This document shows, piece after piece, positions 24,138-35,039 of a stretch of DNA of 64,000 nucleotides. This stretch comes from Phaeobacter inhibens DSM 16374 (lineage in GTDB: Bacteria; Pseudomonadota; Alphaproteobacteria; Rhodobacterales; Rhodobacteraceae), in the NCBI RefSeq assembly GCF_000473105.1, contig NZ_AXBB01000006.1, positions 1 through 64,000 on the forward strand, written 5' to 3'. Under the pieces are notes generated by a model, which searched no databases, was not told where the DNA came from, and saw nothing but the letters and a program-made list of their open reading frames with translations. Position 1 is the stretch's first letter, and each line of letters starts with the position of its first letter. Both the position numbers and the translations under genes were made by a program.

Positions 24138-25886
24138 TTAACGCTTGCGCGGTGGCCAAGGTGTCTTGGGCAGGTTAGTCAGCGGTTCACCCAAAAGCGG
24201 CGAGGTCAACGCATAGACGCCGTTCACGGCAAAGGCCCAGATAATATTCCGGTCATATTCCACAAATACAGCAAAAACAGCATTGTCGAATGTCCAGTCT
24301 GGCACTTCATCCGAGGTGGGAAAGGCGGGTACGTAGTAGCCGGAGATCTCCGGTTTTGCGGGATCCTCGACGTCAAAGATCTGGATGCCCGCGTTGTAGA
24401 AGGCGTAGATCACAACTCCGTCGCGCCCGCCTCCGGGCTGGTCGATGCCGCCGGAGCGTTTCGGCCCGAAACTGCCACCGCGCTGGCAATAGTCGGTGAA
24501 ATCGGCCTCTGGGGGCGGCGTTGGGCGCGGGAATGTGGCTGCAATAGCTGGGTTGGCCGGGTCAGAAACGTCGATTGAGAAGATGTCTTTGTAGGGCTCA
24601 TAGCAATTCGAATTCATCGGGTAGCCGTTTGAGAACACATGCCCGGTGCGGGCGTACTGGCTGACATCAACATTGTCGAACTCAGTACCGGCAAAGCTGG
24701 GAGCGACTTGCAGGTCACCCTGCGGCGTCGGGTTGGCCGGGTCGCTGACATCGAAGGTCCAGAACCCGAGCCCGCCCATGCCGCCAAAGCCGACGGTACC
24801 GCCGTCCTCGATCGGGACAGGCAGGGCCAGCGGATTGCGCGAGCCCATCCAAGATGTGCGGTTGCCCGCGCGTGGGTTCTCCAGATAGGCCGCGAGGTCT
24901 TCAGGGGAGTCGATGTCCTGTCCGGGCACCGACAGCTGGCTGACGAATTCAGGGTTGGTAGGGTCGCTCATGTCCCAAATCTGGTAGCCGGGCGAATGAA
25001 CGTAGTCGGGATATTCGGTCAGCGCAAAGCTGTCTTTGGGGGCTGCGGACAGCACCATGTAGCGACCGCCAGTCCAGGCCGGCGCATCCAGAGATCCGGA
25101 CCCCTGTTGTTCACCGATTGGGGCGTCGGGGTTGACGCGGTCGGTGGTGCGTTCGGCGATCATGGTCCAGTCCTCCGGGGTCGGGCCGTTCATCTCAAAA
25201 ACCCGGAAACCTTTCAGCGAGGTATAGTTGCGCACCAGAGCAACGCCCTCGGCGTCTTCGGATTTGCGGCCCATGACGCCAAAGCGGCCGATCTCATAGG
25301 ACGCAACCGCAACATGCTTTTGCAGCCCCTCGTGCCAGGCAATGGTCAGGCCGCCGAAGTAATCGGTGACATTCTTACTGTCGAATTCCTCACTGGAACC
25401 TTTCGGCCCCCAGACGCCGCCATCGCTGTAGACCTCAACGGCATTGGCAGGGTCAGTGATGTCCAGCACGCGCATGTAATCGCGGTCATGTGTGTAGAGA
25501 TAGCGCTTGCCATCCATGTCGACGGCATTGGCCCATGCATGCCAGGGCGAGGTCACTGCCGGGTAAAAGGCCAGTACATCGACGTTCTTAGCATAGAAGT
25601 TCTGGTCCCAACCTTCCAGCTGGCCGGGGAAGTTCGGTGCAAAGGACGACAGCGGTGAGGCTTTCGGCGCAACAAAGGCACCAGCTTCGCCGATCATGCC
25701 ATAGTCGCGTCCTGGCTCAGGTGGGGCAGGTGGGTTGTGCGGCGTAGCCTCGAACCAGCGCTGCACGATTGGGTCGCGGATATCGATGACACCGGGCTCT
25801 CCGCCGCCACCTGCAGCATGGGCCATGGGTGTAAGCAGGCTCACAGCCAGCGTAAAAGATAAGGGCAGATGGTAAAACTCAGGCAT
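24138..25886 (-). CDS. Secreted LVIVD-repeat beta-propeller protein
   Basis: A 582-residue protein with a signal peptide (residues 1-24, LAVSLLTPMAHAA). It contains repeated segments of the LVIVD type, each of the form x-x-D-(I/V/M)-(S/T/E)-D-P-(A/T)-N/K-P, for example VLDITDPANAVEV, IWDMSDPTNPEFV, TFDVSDPANPTPQ, SIDVSDPANPAIA and IFDVEDPAKPEIS. These repeats form beta-propeller-like surfaces; function in most cases is unknown. Cysteines appear late (NSNCYEPY and DYCQRG), possibly a disulfide. It stands alone, with no obvious partner. Confidence 0.8.
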   Translation of the reverse strand: MPEFYHLPLSFTLAVSLLTPMAHAAGGGGEPGVIDIRDPIVQRWFEATPHNPPAPPEPGRDYGMIGEAGAFVAPKASPLSSFAPNFPGQLEGWDQNFYAKNVDVLAFYPAVTSPWHAWANAVDMDGKRYLYTHDRDYMRVLDITDPANAVEVYSDGGVWGPKGSSEEFDSKNVTDYFGGLTIAWHEGLQKHVAVASYEIGRFGVMGRKSEDAEGVALVRNYTSLKGFRVFEMNGPTPEDWTMIAERTTDRVNPDAPIGEQQGSGSLDAPAWTGGRYMVLSAAPKDSFALTEYPDYVHSPGYQIWDMSDPTNPEFVSQLSVPGQDIDSPEDLAAYLENPRAGNRTSWMGSRNPLALPVPIEDGGTVGFGGMGGLGFWTFDVSDPANPTPQGDLQVAPSFAGTEFDNVDVSQYARTGHVFSNGYPMNSNCYEPYKDIFSIDVSDPANPAIAATFPRPTPPPEADFTDYCQRGGSFGPKRSGGIDQPGGGRDGVVIYAFYNAGIQIFDVEDPAKPEISGYYVPAFPTSDEVPDWTFDNAVFAVFVEYDRNIIWAFAVNGVYALTSPLLGEPLTNLPKTPWPPRKR

Positions 25887-26111
25887 AGAGATCCCCTGTT
25901 ATTGGCGCTGACATACGGCTGCTCAGGTGTTGCTGCGGTTACGTCGGCCTGTTCTCGTTGCCCGAAAGCCTACGTCACGCCGGGTCTTGCTCAGTTAATA
26001 TTCCGGGAAATTGGGTAGCAAAAAATCGAATACCTAGAGCTGAGGCGCCGCGTCCAAGCCGCAACTAGGGGCGGTCTATCAGGGGGATTTTCAAGCGTGA
26101 GCAAGGCGAGG

Positions 26112-26990
26112 TCAGTTCAGGAGTAGCAACGCGCTGCCGAACCCGACGAGCAGTGTCGCCATCACTCCGTGCGGCGTCGGTCGGAGCCGCTGGCGCAACA
26201 GTAGCGCGGCAAACAGGGCGCTGAACAGCACGTCGAGTGCTCCTATCAGGGCGACGCTGGTGACAGAGGTGTGTAGTAAGGCTGCGAGCTGCAGCGTCTG
26301 CCCGGCTGAAAGCAACAGCCCTGTGCCAAGAAACCCGGGGCCGCGGTCTATAAGCAGGTCGTGCAGCCTTGTACCCTTGTCTTTGCTGCCGCTTAATAAA
26401 GCCCAGCCGATATAGCACAGGCAACCTGCCATGGCGCCGACACATGTTGCCAGCAGCGGGTCGGGCAGCTGCAGCAGCCCCAATTTACGCAGGCTGTAGG
26501 AGAGCGCGTAGCTGGCCGCCGATAGCAACCCCAGCAACACCCCCGCCAGCGTTCCCAGCGGCGCCGCGCCGCCCGCGAAGGCAAACACCCCGGCCACCAC
26601 CAGCACCCCGCCGATCAACTCGGCAGGGCCAGGCCAATCACCGATCATCAGGATGGCCAGCGGGATAGCAAAGAACGGGATCAGGCGGCGCAACATTGCG
26701 GCCCCGACCGGACCCAGGATTTCGGTGGAGCGGTACATAAATAGCCGCCCGAGCACGGTGGCAAAAACACCCGCCAGGGCGAACAGGGCGAGCGCTTGTT
26801 TATTGGGGGCGCCGGGCTGCAGGGCGGGTTCGGGGCCGGCCAGCAGCCACAGGGCCCCGGTTAGAAAGGCGGTCATCAGCACCGACAGGAACACCCCGCC
26901 GTCGCCCCGTCGCTGGCTGTGGCTGCGGGCGATGGTGACGCCGGCCATTCCGTAGCAGGCGGCAGATAACAAGGCGAACAGCTCTCCCAC
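26112..26990 (-). CDS. EamA/DMT-family transporter
   Basis: A 292-residue membrane protein with about ten hydrophobic helices in two EamA repeats (roughly residues 1-135 and 150-290), the architecture of drug/metabolite transporters. The substrate is not predictable. It ends where a 130-base gap leads to the DHDPS-family gene on the same strand but is probably separately transcribed. The N-terminus MGELFALLSAACYGMAGVT is typical of the family. Confidence 0.85.
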   Translation of the reverse strand: MGELFALLSAACYGMAGVTIARSHSQRRGDGGVFLSVLMTAFLTGALWLLAGPEPALQPGAPNKQALALFALAGVFATVLGRLFMYRSTEILGPVGAAMLRRLIPFFAIPLAILMIGDWPGPAELIGGVLVVAGVFAFAGGAAPLGTLAGVLLGLLSAASYALSYSLRKLGLLQLPDPLLATCVGAMAGCLCYIGWALLSGSKDKGTRLHDLLIDRGPGFLGTGLLLSAGQTLQLAALLHTSVTSVALIGALDVLFSALFAALLLRQRLRPTPHGVMATLLVGFGSALLLLN

Positions 26991-27123
26991 GGGGACCTCA
27001 GATGGTTGGTAATTACGGGCAGGGGCGAAAGAAACGGCCGCGCGGCTTCTGTCCGCGCGGCCTGGAGATAACAGAGCCTTTCAGATCCGGATTGAGCGAT
27101 CGCTGCCCGCCGGGTACGTCCAT

Positions 27124-28077
27124 TCAGAGTTTCAGCCCGCAGCCCTCGAACGCCTCGCGGATGGTGGCTTTTTCTGTCTCGGTCAGGTTCAGCATCGGAT
27201 GGCGCACCGGGCCGCCGACCTGACCCAGCAGCTCCTGCCAGTATTTGCCGAAGGCCTGCGGTTTATCCGCCGGGCGGCTGCGGGCGATTGCCTCGCGCAT
27301 GGGGTTCAGGCTGTCGCGCAGCTTGCGGGCCTCGGCGAATTTGCCTTGGAAAGCGAGCTGGGTGTAATCGTGCATCCGCCGGTCATTGCGGGTTTGCAGC
27401 TGATACGGCGGCGAGGAACAGAGGTAGAGCTTCCAGTCCAGCTCTTCGATATTGTCCAGCCATTCGTCCTCTGAGGCGGTGGAGACGTGGATCTTGTCTC
27501 CTACCATATGAGACAGACGCACATACATTTCGCGTGGGACTGAGTATTTGATAGCGACGATATTGGGCAGCTCGGCGATGCGGGCGCATTCTTCGGGCTG
27601 CATCAAGTAGCCGCTGTCAGGGTGGCTCCACATGGCGATGCCGATGTTCAGCTGATCGCAAAGCGCCTTGTAATACTGGTAGAGAACTTCGCCCTTGTCC
27701 TGCACGAAGCTTAGCACCGGGGCATGCACCACGACGTAATCCGCGCCGCAGTTTTCGGCATGTTTGGCCAGCTCTAGCACGGTGTTGAAGTTCTGGTCGG
27801 ACACCGACATGATGGTGCCCGCCTTGCCGCCGCATTCGTCGACGGCTATTTCAAAGTTGCGCTTACGCTCTTCCAGGCTCATTGAGAAGAACTCGCCCTG
27901 TTTGCCAGCGATGAACAGGCCTTGAATGTCCAAGTCGTCGATCCAATGGCGGATGTTGGAACGTAGCCCGGTCTCGTTCAGAGTCAGATCTGTGTTGAAC
28001 GGATTAAGGGCTGCAGCCCAGATACCCTGCATGTGCTCGCGGGCGTAATCCTTCGCTTCGTGTCTTGAGTAGTTCAT
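27124..28077 (-). CDS. Dihydrodipicolinate synthase-family lyase/aldolase
   Basis: A 317-residue TIM-barrel protein of the DapA/NanA family. The Schiff-base lysine is K177 in IVAIKYSVPR, and the family's GxxGE pattern is kept as AGKQGEF near residue 57-63. The tyrosine that in DHDPS and NAL follows in a PYY motif is not seen: the corresponding stretch reads VVVHAPVLSF, so the reaction is unlikely to be classic DapA chemistry. Start at 28077 (MNYSRHEAKD), as upstream codons have no homology. It is divergent from the aspartate-dehydrogenase-like gene and probably acts with it and the TRAP transporter on a keto-acid or amino-acid substrate. Confidence 0.85.
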   Translation of the reverse strand: MNYSRHEAKDYAREHMQGIWAAALNPFNTDLTLNETGLRSNIRHWIDDLDIQGLFIAGKQGEFFSMSLEERKRNFEIAVDECGGKAGTIMSVSDQNFNTVLELAKHAENCGADYVVVHAPVLSFVQDKGEVLYQYYKALCDQLNIGIAMWSHPDSGYLMQPEECARIAELPNIVAIKYSVPREMYVRLSHMVGDKIHVSTASEDEWLDNIEELDWKLYLCSSPPYQLQTRNDRRMHDYTQLAFQGKFAEARKLRDSLNPMREAIARSRPADKPQAFGKYWQELLGQVGGPVRHPMLNLTETEKATIREAFEGCGLKL

Positions 28078-28264
28078 GCGCCGATCCTTGTTCGCTGAAT
28101 GGCCGGGAGCGCGCCGCGCGGGGCCGCCATAATGGTCAGCGCCCAGCATTTCGATCAGCCTGGCAGAAAACAAATCCAAAGAAGTGATCCTGATATAACC
28201 AAAATTGCCATCAGGCTGTCCTGAAAAGCGGATATTAGAGGGGCAAACGAACGGGGATTACTTA

Positions 28265-29059
28265 ATGAAAATCGCTCTCATCGGATTTGGTGCCATGGCG
28301 CGATATGTCGTGGATCAGTTGTCCAGCAGCCGGATCGAAATCGCTGCTATCATCGTGCCCGAGTATCAGATCGCGCCGCTATGCGACGAGCTTGGTAGGC
28401 GGTTCAACTTCGTTACTGGAGCCGCAGAGGCAGGGAACGACATTGACCTGTTTGTTGATTGCGCGGGTCATGGTGCGCTGCTGCAGCATGGAGTCCAGAT
28501 TCTTCGCGCGGGACATGACCTGCTGACGGTGTCAATTGGGGCGCTCGCTGATGCAGCACTGTTGGAGGAGCTTGACCGCGCCGCTGCGGTCGGCGGCGGT
28601 AGCATTCGCTTGGTTTCCGGCGCGATTGGCGCTTTGGATTCGCTGCGCGCGGGCCGGATCGGAACGCTGCAGGCGGTGCGCTATATCGGACGCAAACCGC
28701 CGCAGGGCTGGGCCGGCTCTCAGGCGGAGCAGGTCTTGGACCTTGGCGCGCTGACCGGTGCGGCGCAGGTACATTTCCGCGGCACCGCCCGCGAGGCCGC
28801 GCTGCAGTACCCGAAAAACGCCAATGTCGCCGCCGCGGTGGCTCTGGCGGGCATCGGCTTTGACAATACGCAGGTGGAGTTGCTGGCGGATCCTAGTGTC
28901 AGCCGTAATATTCACGAGATTGAGGCTGAGGGCGATTTTGGGTCATTCCGCTTCTCCATCGAGGGCAATCCGCTTCCGTCAAACCCGCGCACCTCTTCGC
29001 TTGCGGCGATGAGCGTGATAGCTAGCATCAATCAATATGCCGAGCGCATTAAATTCTGA
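28265..29059 (+). CDS. nadX: L-aspartate dehydrogenase-like oxidoreductase
   Basis: A 264-residue NAD(P)-dependent dehydrogenase of the NadX/AspDH family. The Rossmann motif GFGAMARYV is at residues 7-15, and the family signature PKNANVAAAVALAG lies near residue 180. AspDH oxidises L-aspartate to iminoaspartate (or aminates oxaloacetate) in NAD synthesis or amino-acid catabolism. Start at 28265 with an upstream GAACGGGGAT stretch; the frame opens 20 codons earlier without homology. The LysR gene follows after 19 bases on the same strand. Symbol given for the family; the substrate in this cluster may differ. Confidence 0.8.
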   Translation: MKIALIGFGAMARYVVDQLSSSRIEIAAIIVPEYQIAPLCDELGRRFNFVTGAAEAGNDIDLFVDCAGHGALLQHGVQILRAGHDLLTVSIGALADAALLEELDRAAAVGGGSIRLVSGAIGALDSLRAGRIGTLQAVRYIGRKPPQGWAGSQAEQVLDLGALTGAAQVHFRGTAREAALQYPKNANVAAAVALAGIGFDNTQVELLADPSVSRNIHEIEAEGDFGSFRFSIEGNPLPSNPRTSSLAAMSVIASINQYAERIKF

Positions 29060-29078
29060 CACGCCAGGAAGATAACAC

Positions 29079-30026
29079 ATGGTCAGCCGCCACACCCGGA
29101 TCGTTGAAAAGGTGCAAACCCGGCTGAAGTTCCGGCAGCTACGTCTGTTGGTGGCGGTAGGGCAGCACCAGAACATTCAGGGTGCGGCGCGCGAACTGAA
29201 TGTCTCGCAGCCGGCGGCCACCAAGATGATCAAGGATCTAGAGCTGGATTTTGAGGTCCAGCTGTTTGACCGCACCAACCGTGGGGTCATCCCCACGGCC
29301 TATGGTGAGGCGCTGATCAGGCAGGGGCAACTGATCCTGGCGCAGGTGTCAAACGCCGCGCAGGAGCTGGATGACCTCAACGATGGCAGTAGCGGCCGGG
29401 TGGTGATCGGCTCGCTTCTTGCAGCCTCGTCAGGGCTTTTGCCGCAGGCGATCGATCAGCTGATGCAAGAGCGGCCGCATGTGGCGGTGAAGGTGGTTGA
29501 GGGCACTAATGACGCGCTTATGCCCGCACTGCGCCGCGGCGCGATTGACATGGTGGTCGGGCGACTGCCAACCCACCGTCACCGCGATGAGATTGCTCAG
29601 AGTAAACTGTTCGATGAAACCATCGTTGCGGTGACCGGCCCGGACCATCCGCTTGTGGGGCAGACAGGGCTGAGTTTCGAGGATCTGAAGCCCTTCGGCT
29701 GGATCCTTCCACCGCCGGAAACCAGCCTGCGGCGGCAGGTCGACATGTTTTTCGGCGGCCAGGGCATGTATGCACCGGCGTCGCATGTGGACTCGGTGTC
29801 CTTTCTGACGAACCGCAGTCTGCTGCAGCGGCGCTCCCTGATCTGCCTTATGCCGCGTCATGTGCCGGAGCAAGATATCGCCTGGGGCAGCCTGTCCAGG
29901 CTGGACTGGCAGGTGCCCTTTGGTGCCGGGCCAGTTGGGATTTCGCTGAACGCCAAGGCGCGGCTGTCACCGGCTGCTAAGGCGCTGATCGGTTATCTGG
30001 AGCAGGCCACAGCCGAACAGTCATAG
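29079..30026 (+). CDS. LysR-family transcriptional regulator
   Basis: A 315-residue LysR regulator. The winged helix is in residues 15-75 (GAARELNVSQPAATKMIKDL is the recognition helix) and a periplasmic-binding-protein-like effector domain fills the rest. It shares a strand with the dehydrogenase gene 19 bases upstream and converges on the TRAP dctM gene, overlapping it by six bases at the 3' end. The likely targets are the divergent lyase/dehydrogenase pair and the TRAP genes; the inducer would be the transported acid. Length is normal. Confidence 0.9.
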   Translation: MVSRHTRIVEKVQTRLKFRQLRLLVAVGQHQNIQGAARELNVSQPAATKMIKDLELDFEVQLFDRTNRGVIPTAYGEALIRQGQLILAQVSNAAQELDDLNDGSSGRVVIGSLLAASSGLLPQAIDQLMQERPHVAVKVVEGTNDALMPALRRGAIDMVVGRLPTHRHRDEIAQSKLFDETIVAVTGPDHPLVGQTGLSFEDLKPFGWILPPPETSLRRQVDMFFGGQGMYAPASHVDSVSFLTNRSLLQRRSLICLMPRHVPEQDIAWGSLSRLDWQVPFGAGPVGISLNAKARLSPAAKALIGYLEQATAEQS

Positions 30027-31283
30027 CAGCGCGGTGGACAGCAGAGGCCAGTAGCTAAGCGCCACCAGAACCAAGGCTACCGCCAACAGGAATGGCCACA
30101 GCGCGGATAGGATTTCAGCCACCCGGATGCCGGTCATTGATGAGGTGATGAACAGTCCAACGCCGACCGGTGGCGTTAGCAGCCCCAGCACCAGATTCAG
30201 GCACAGCACCACGCCGAACTGGAACGGGTCTATGTCATAGGAGCCGGTGGCAATCGGCAGCAGGATCGGGGTGACCAGGATCACTGCCGCGATGCCGTCG
30301 ATCAACATGCCCACAAACAGCAGCATCGCGTTAACAATCAACAGAAAGAGAAATGGATCGCTGGTGATGGCGGTGATGGATGCAGCCAGCTTCTGTGGCA
30401 GCGCCTCGTAAACAACCACCCAGCCGAACACATTGGCCGCTGCGATCATGAACACCACCATGCCGGAGTTGACGGCGGTGCGGCGGAATAAGTTGAAGAG
30501 CCGTGGCAGTGTCAGCCGTTGGCCAGAGAACCAGGCCATGGCAAACGCCACAAGCGAGGCGACGGCGGCGGATTCGGTAGGCGTCGCCACGCCGAACAGG
30601 ATGCCGCCGATAATGGTCACGGGTATCAGGCTGGCGGGCAGGCAGCCCAGTAACGCCTGTGCTGCGTCTGACCGTGACATCCATTGCCCCTGCGGGAATC
30701 CTTGTGCGATTCCAATGAGAGTGACGACAATGACAAAGGCTCCAAATAGCAACAGTCCCGGGAGAATACCTGCGATGAACATGTCGCCGATCGGCAGTTG
30801 CGCCAGGACGCCGTAGATAACGAACATCATCGATGGCGGCACCACTGGCGCCAGAAGGCCGCCCGCAGCCGTCGTCGCGGCGGCAAAGCCGGGGCGGTAG
30901 CCTTCTTGCTTCATCGCGGGCACCATGGCGCGGCTCATCACTGCGATTTGACTGGCGGCAGAGCCGATGATTGCTGCCATGAACATGTTGGCAAGAAGAT
31001 TGATATAGGCAAGGCCGCCGCGAAAACCGCCGACAAAAACCCGTGCGGCCTGCACGAGCCGTCGGGTCATGCCACCCTCGTTCATCAACTCCCCGGTCAT
31101 CATGAACAGCGGGATCGCCAGCAGGCCGTAGTTTTCAAGACCAGAAAACAGCTGCTGGGCGAAACTGTCGAATAGCACCGCGTTCCCGCTGGCTTGCACA
31201 TAGGCGATTGCAGTCAGGATAAGCACAAAGGCCACCGGCACCGCGCAGAACATGCAAAGAATGAAAACGGCGACTGTCGTCAT
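30021..31283 (-). CDS. dctM: TRAP transporter large permease (DctM)
   Basis: A 420-residue membrane protein with about twelve helices, the large permease of a tripartite ATP-independent periplasmic transporter. The GELMNEGGMTRRLVQAA and AAASQIAVMSRAMVPAM-like segments in the first half are family landmarks. It starts inside the dctQ stop (4-base overlap) and its stop overlaps the 3' end of the convergent lysR gene. With dctQ and dctP it forms a complete TRAP system for an organic acid. Confidence 0.93.
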   Translation of the reverse strand: MTTVAVFILCMFCAVPVAFVLILTAIAYVQASGNAVLFDSFAQQLFSGLENYGLLAIPLFMMTGELMNEGGMTRRLVQAARVFVGGFRGGLAYINLLANMFMAAIIGSAASQIAVMSRAMVPAMKQEGYRPGFAAATTAAGGLLAPVVPPSMMFVIYGVLAQLPIGDMFIAGILPGLLLFGAFVIVVTLIGIAQGFPQGQWMSRSDAAQALLGCLPASLIPVTIIGGILFGVATPTESAAVASLVAFAMAWFSGQRLTLPRLFNLFRRTAVNSGMVVFMIAAANVFGWVVVYEALPQKLAASITAITSDPFLFLLIVNAMLLFVGMLIDGIAAVILVTPILLPIATGSYDIDPFQFGVVLCLNLVLGLLTPPVGVGLFITSSMTGIRVAEILSALWPFLLAVALVLVALSYWPLLSTALL

Positions 31284-31813
31284 GATTGTTCCTTGCGGTC
31301 GACCGCGGTGGTGAGGTTATTGAAGCTGTGCAAGATCAGGCCGAAAGCAAAGATCCACATAATGGACCAGACCCAGACTTTGCGTACCCCCAGCGTGCTG
31401 GTGGCCTCGGAATAGATGAAATTAAAGGTGGCGCCCTGGAAGGCTTCAACGTCAAAGCCAGCGCGCGCGAACTCCAATGGTAGGAACCAGCGCCAACAGA
31501 ACCAAGTGGTCAATAGCGCCAGCGCAAAGATCACCGCATCGACGAGGCGCAATAGCATCCGCGCGATAGCTTGCGGTAGCGCGTCGGTGACAATGGTGAC
31601 GGCGACCGCGTCCTTGTGGTGGACCGCAGCTGAGGCTGCCAATAGCGTCATCCAGATCATGGCATAGATCGCCAGTTCATCCACCCAGAACAGCGCAAGG
31701 CCGAGGTTGCGGGTCAGTACGTTTAGTAAGATCAGTGCGGTGACCGCGGCGGCGAGAGTGGCGGCGCAGGCCAATTCCGCCCGTGCCCATTGCCGGGAGA
31801 AAGTCTGAAGCAT
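31280..31813 (-). CDS. dctQ: TRAP transporter small permease (DctQ)
   Basis: A 177-residue protein with four hydrophobic helices, the small membrane subunit that pairs with DctM. The WVDELAIYAMIWMTLLAAS segment near residue 43-61 is a typical DctQ landmark (E-x-x-x-Y in the second helix). It lies between dctP (90 bases upstream) and dctM (4-base overlap). Confidence 0.9.
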   Translation of the reverse strand: MLQTFSRQWARAELACAATLAAAVTALILLNVLTRNLGLALFWVDELAIYAMIWMTLLAASAAVHHKDAVAVTIVTDALPQAIARMLLRLVDAVIFALALLTTWFCWRWFLPLEFARAGFDVEAFQGATFNFIYSEATSTLGVRKVWVWSIMWIFAFGLILHSFNNLTTAVDRKEQS

Positions 31814-31903
31814 TGGGAAAAGCCATGAGTTGGGTCTTGAATATCAGGGCAGGGGCGGGGCTTGTCGAGGCCGCTCTTGCTATAGTGGCGGGGGAGTGCG
31901 CGG

Positions 31904-33016
<1,113 letters not shown>

Positions 33017-33036
33017 TCAGGGGGTGTTCTCCGCGG

Positions 33037-34542
33037 TTAGACGGGCAGGGCGCGGCGGTTCTGTTTACGCATGTAAAGCGCAATGAAGGCCAGATTCACC
33101 ACCAACAGCGCCAACGCCACAGGGTAGTTCGTCAGTTCCTGTAGAGATCCGCCGGTGAGGCTGTAGGCCTGCGACAAGGTGGTTTCAAAGCGGCTGCCCA
33201 GAAAGAAGGCGATGATGAACACGATCACTGAAAAGCCCAACGCCGAAAGAACCAGTCCCAGCAGCGTGCAGGCCAGCATGGTGTAGAGGCCGAACATGCC
33301 GCCCGCGCCTAGGTAAACGCCTGTAATGCACAGTAGCAGCGCTAGGGTAAAGATCACCAGCTCCGGCGCCCTGACCACCGCTGACCAAAGCCGCATGCCT
33401 GCCTGGCCGACCCAGAAGTTCATGAAATTGGCAGCGATCATCGCCCCAAACAATCCGTAGATCAGCTCTGCCTGTTGGTCGAACAACAGCGGCCCCGGCT
33501 GGATGCCATGTATCTTGAAGGCACCGATCAGTAGGGCTGCACCGACGCTGCCGGGGATGCCCAGTGTCAACAGTGGGATCAGGTTAGCCCCAACCACCGC
33601 AGAGTTGGCCGATTCCGCCGCCGCGATGCCTTGGATATTGCCTTTGCCGAAACTGCTCGGATCCTTGGCGCTCTCGCGGGTGGCGGCATACGCAATGAAG
33701 GCTGCTGCGGTGGACCCGATACCGGGTAGTGCTCCCAGAACCGTGCCAATCGAGGCCCCGCGCAGCATTGCAAACCGGCAAGACCAGTACTCGCGCCAGC
33801 TGATGCTGCGGTCGGCGGCGGGCTGGCCGGCCGGGATCTCAACTGCGGGACGCGACAGACCGCTACCTTGAGCTAAGCGGCGCAGCACCTCGGGCAGCAC
33901 GAGAATGCCTAAGGCAATAGCTTCCAGTGGAATGCCATCATAAAGCTCAGTCTGGCCGAAGATCAGTCGTGGTGTGGCGTATTCTGGGTCCAACCCGACG
34001 GTTGCAAGCAGCAGACCCAGCAACAGTGCGACACCGCCCCGGGCGATGGTGCCTCCAACCAGGCACACGATCACTGTAAAGGCAAGCAACAGCAGGAATA
34101 GAATCTCCACGGGTCCCAATTTCAGCGCCACGATGGCCAGCGGCGCAGAGACGGTGATCAGGATAATATCGCTGGCGGTATCACCGGTGACCGAAGAATA
34201 AAGCGCCATCCGCATTGCCTTCAACGGCTTACCCTGCCGCGCCAGCGGAAAGCCGTCGAGCGCGGTGGCAGCGGCATCGGGTGTGCCTGGGGTATTGATC
34301 AGCACCGCTGGAACCGCGCCGCCTACCAACCCGCCTTTGCCGATGCCGACAAGGAAGGAAATCCCGACTAGGGGCTCCATGACAAAGGTAAACGGAATTG
34401 CAATGGCGATCGCCATCACTGGACCAATGCCGGGAACCGCCCCAACAAATTGGCCGAGTACCACCCCGGCCAGCACATACAGCAGAACCACCGGGGTAAA
34501 TGTCCCCGCCAGCCCTGCTAGAATTACATCAAACGGTACCAT
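33037..34542 (-). CDS. tctA: Tripartite tricarboxylate transporter large permease (TctA)
   Basis: A 501-residue permease with about twelve helices. The family signature PGIGPVMAIAIAIPFTF near residue 38 and the glycine-rich GKGGLVGGAVPAVLINTPGT near residue 68 are diagnostic of TctA, as is the second copy ALPGIGSTAAAFIAY. It is the large subunit of a secondary, binding-protein-dependent carboxylate importer and follows tctB by 12 bases. Confidence 0.93.
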   Translation of the reverse strand: MVPFDVILAGLAGTFTPVVLLYVLAGVVLGQFVGAVPGIGPVMAIAIAIPFTFVMEPLVGISFLVGIGKGGLVGGAVPAVLINTPGTPDAAATALDGFPLARQGKPLKAMRMALYSSVTGDTASDIILITVSAPLAIVALKLGPVEILFLLLLAFTVIVCLVGGTIARGGVALLLGLLLATVGLDPEYATPRLIFGQTELYDGIPLEAIALGILVLPEVLRRLAQGSGLSRPAVEIPAGQPAADRSISWREYWSCRFAMLRGASIGTVLGALPGIGSTAAAFIAYAATRESAKDPSSFGKGNIQGIAAAESANSAVVGANLIPLLTLGIPGSVGAALLIGAFKIHGIQPGPLLFDQQAELIYGLFGAMIAANFMNFWVGQAGMRLWSAVVRAPELVIFTLALLLCITGVYLGAGGMFGLYTMLACTLLGLVLSALGFSVIVFIIAFFLGSRFETTLSQAYSLTGGSLQELTNYPVALALLVVNLAFIALYMRKQNRRALPV

Positions 34543-34554
34543 CGCTCCCCCTCC

Positions 34555-34977
34555 TCAGGGCAAAAGACGTCCCAGCAGGACTTCGAAAACGGTCCAGATC
34601 AGCAAAGGTCCTGCAAAACCACCTATGGCCAACCACAGCGGTCGGCGCTCCCCCACCAGCCACAGCAGTCCAAGCGCCAGCGCCGGGGCGGCCAAGAGAA
34701 ACCCGAAGTGTTTCATCGCCAGGACACCGGCTAGTGCGATCAGGTAAACCCCGGTAGTTTTTGCTGCCTGCCGCAGATCAAGCGTGTGTGCTTCCCCGCG
34801 CTGACACGCCAGCGTGCCGCCGAACAGACCGATCATTGCGGCATAGACGCTGGGCAGAACCTCGGGCGGGATTGAGCCGTCGGGGTAGACGGGTTCTGTC
34901 TGTGCCGGGATCACTCCCCAGATCATCGTCCCAGCGAAAATGACAAAAAAAACACCGGATATGCGTTGCAATGTCAT
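34555..34977 (-). CDS. tctB: Tripartite tricarboxylate transporter small subunit (TctB)
   Basis: A 140-residue, four-helix protein placed between tctC and tctA, the position of TctB. Sequence conservation in this family is low, so the call rests on helices and operon context. Start set at 34977 (MTLQRISGVFF), where a CAGGAGAAAACC ribosome site is found upstream. Confidence 0.8.
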   Translation of the reverse strand: MTLQRISGVFFVIFAGTMIWGVIPAQTEPVYPDGSIPPEVLPSVYAAMIGLFGGTLACQRGEAHTLDLRQAAKTTGVYLIALAGVLAMKHFGFLLAAPALALGLLWLVGERRPLWLAIGGFAGPLLIWTVFEVLLGRLLP

Positions 34978-35039
34978 GGTTTTCTCCTGTCGCAAAGCCC
35001 CGCGGCGCAAGTTGCAGCCACGGGGTTAGGGATGGGGCG

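Noticed and set aside
33503-34747. Plus-strand open frames opposite tctA and tctB
   Set aside because: High-GC shadow frames with low-complexity A/P/T/R content; the minus-strand genes are clear family members.
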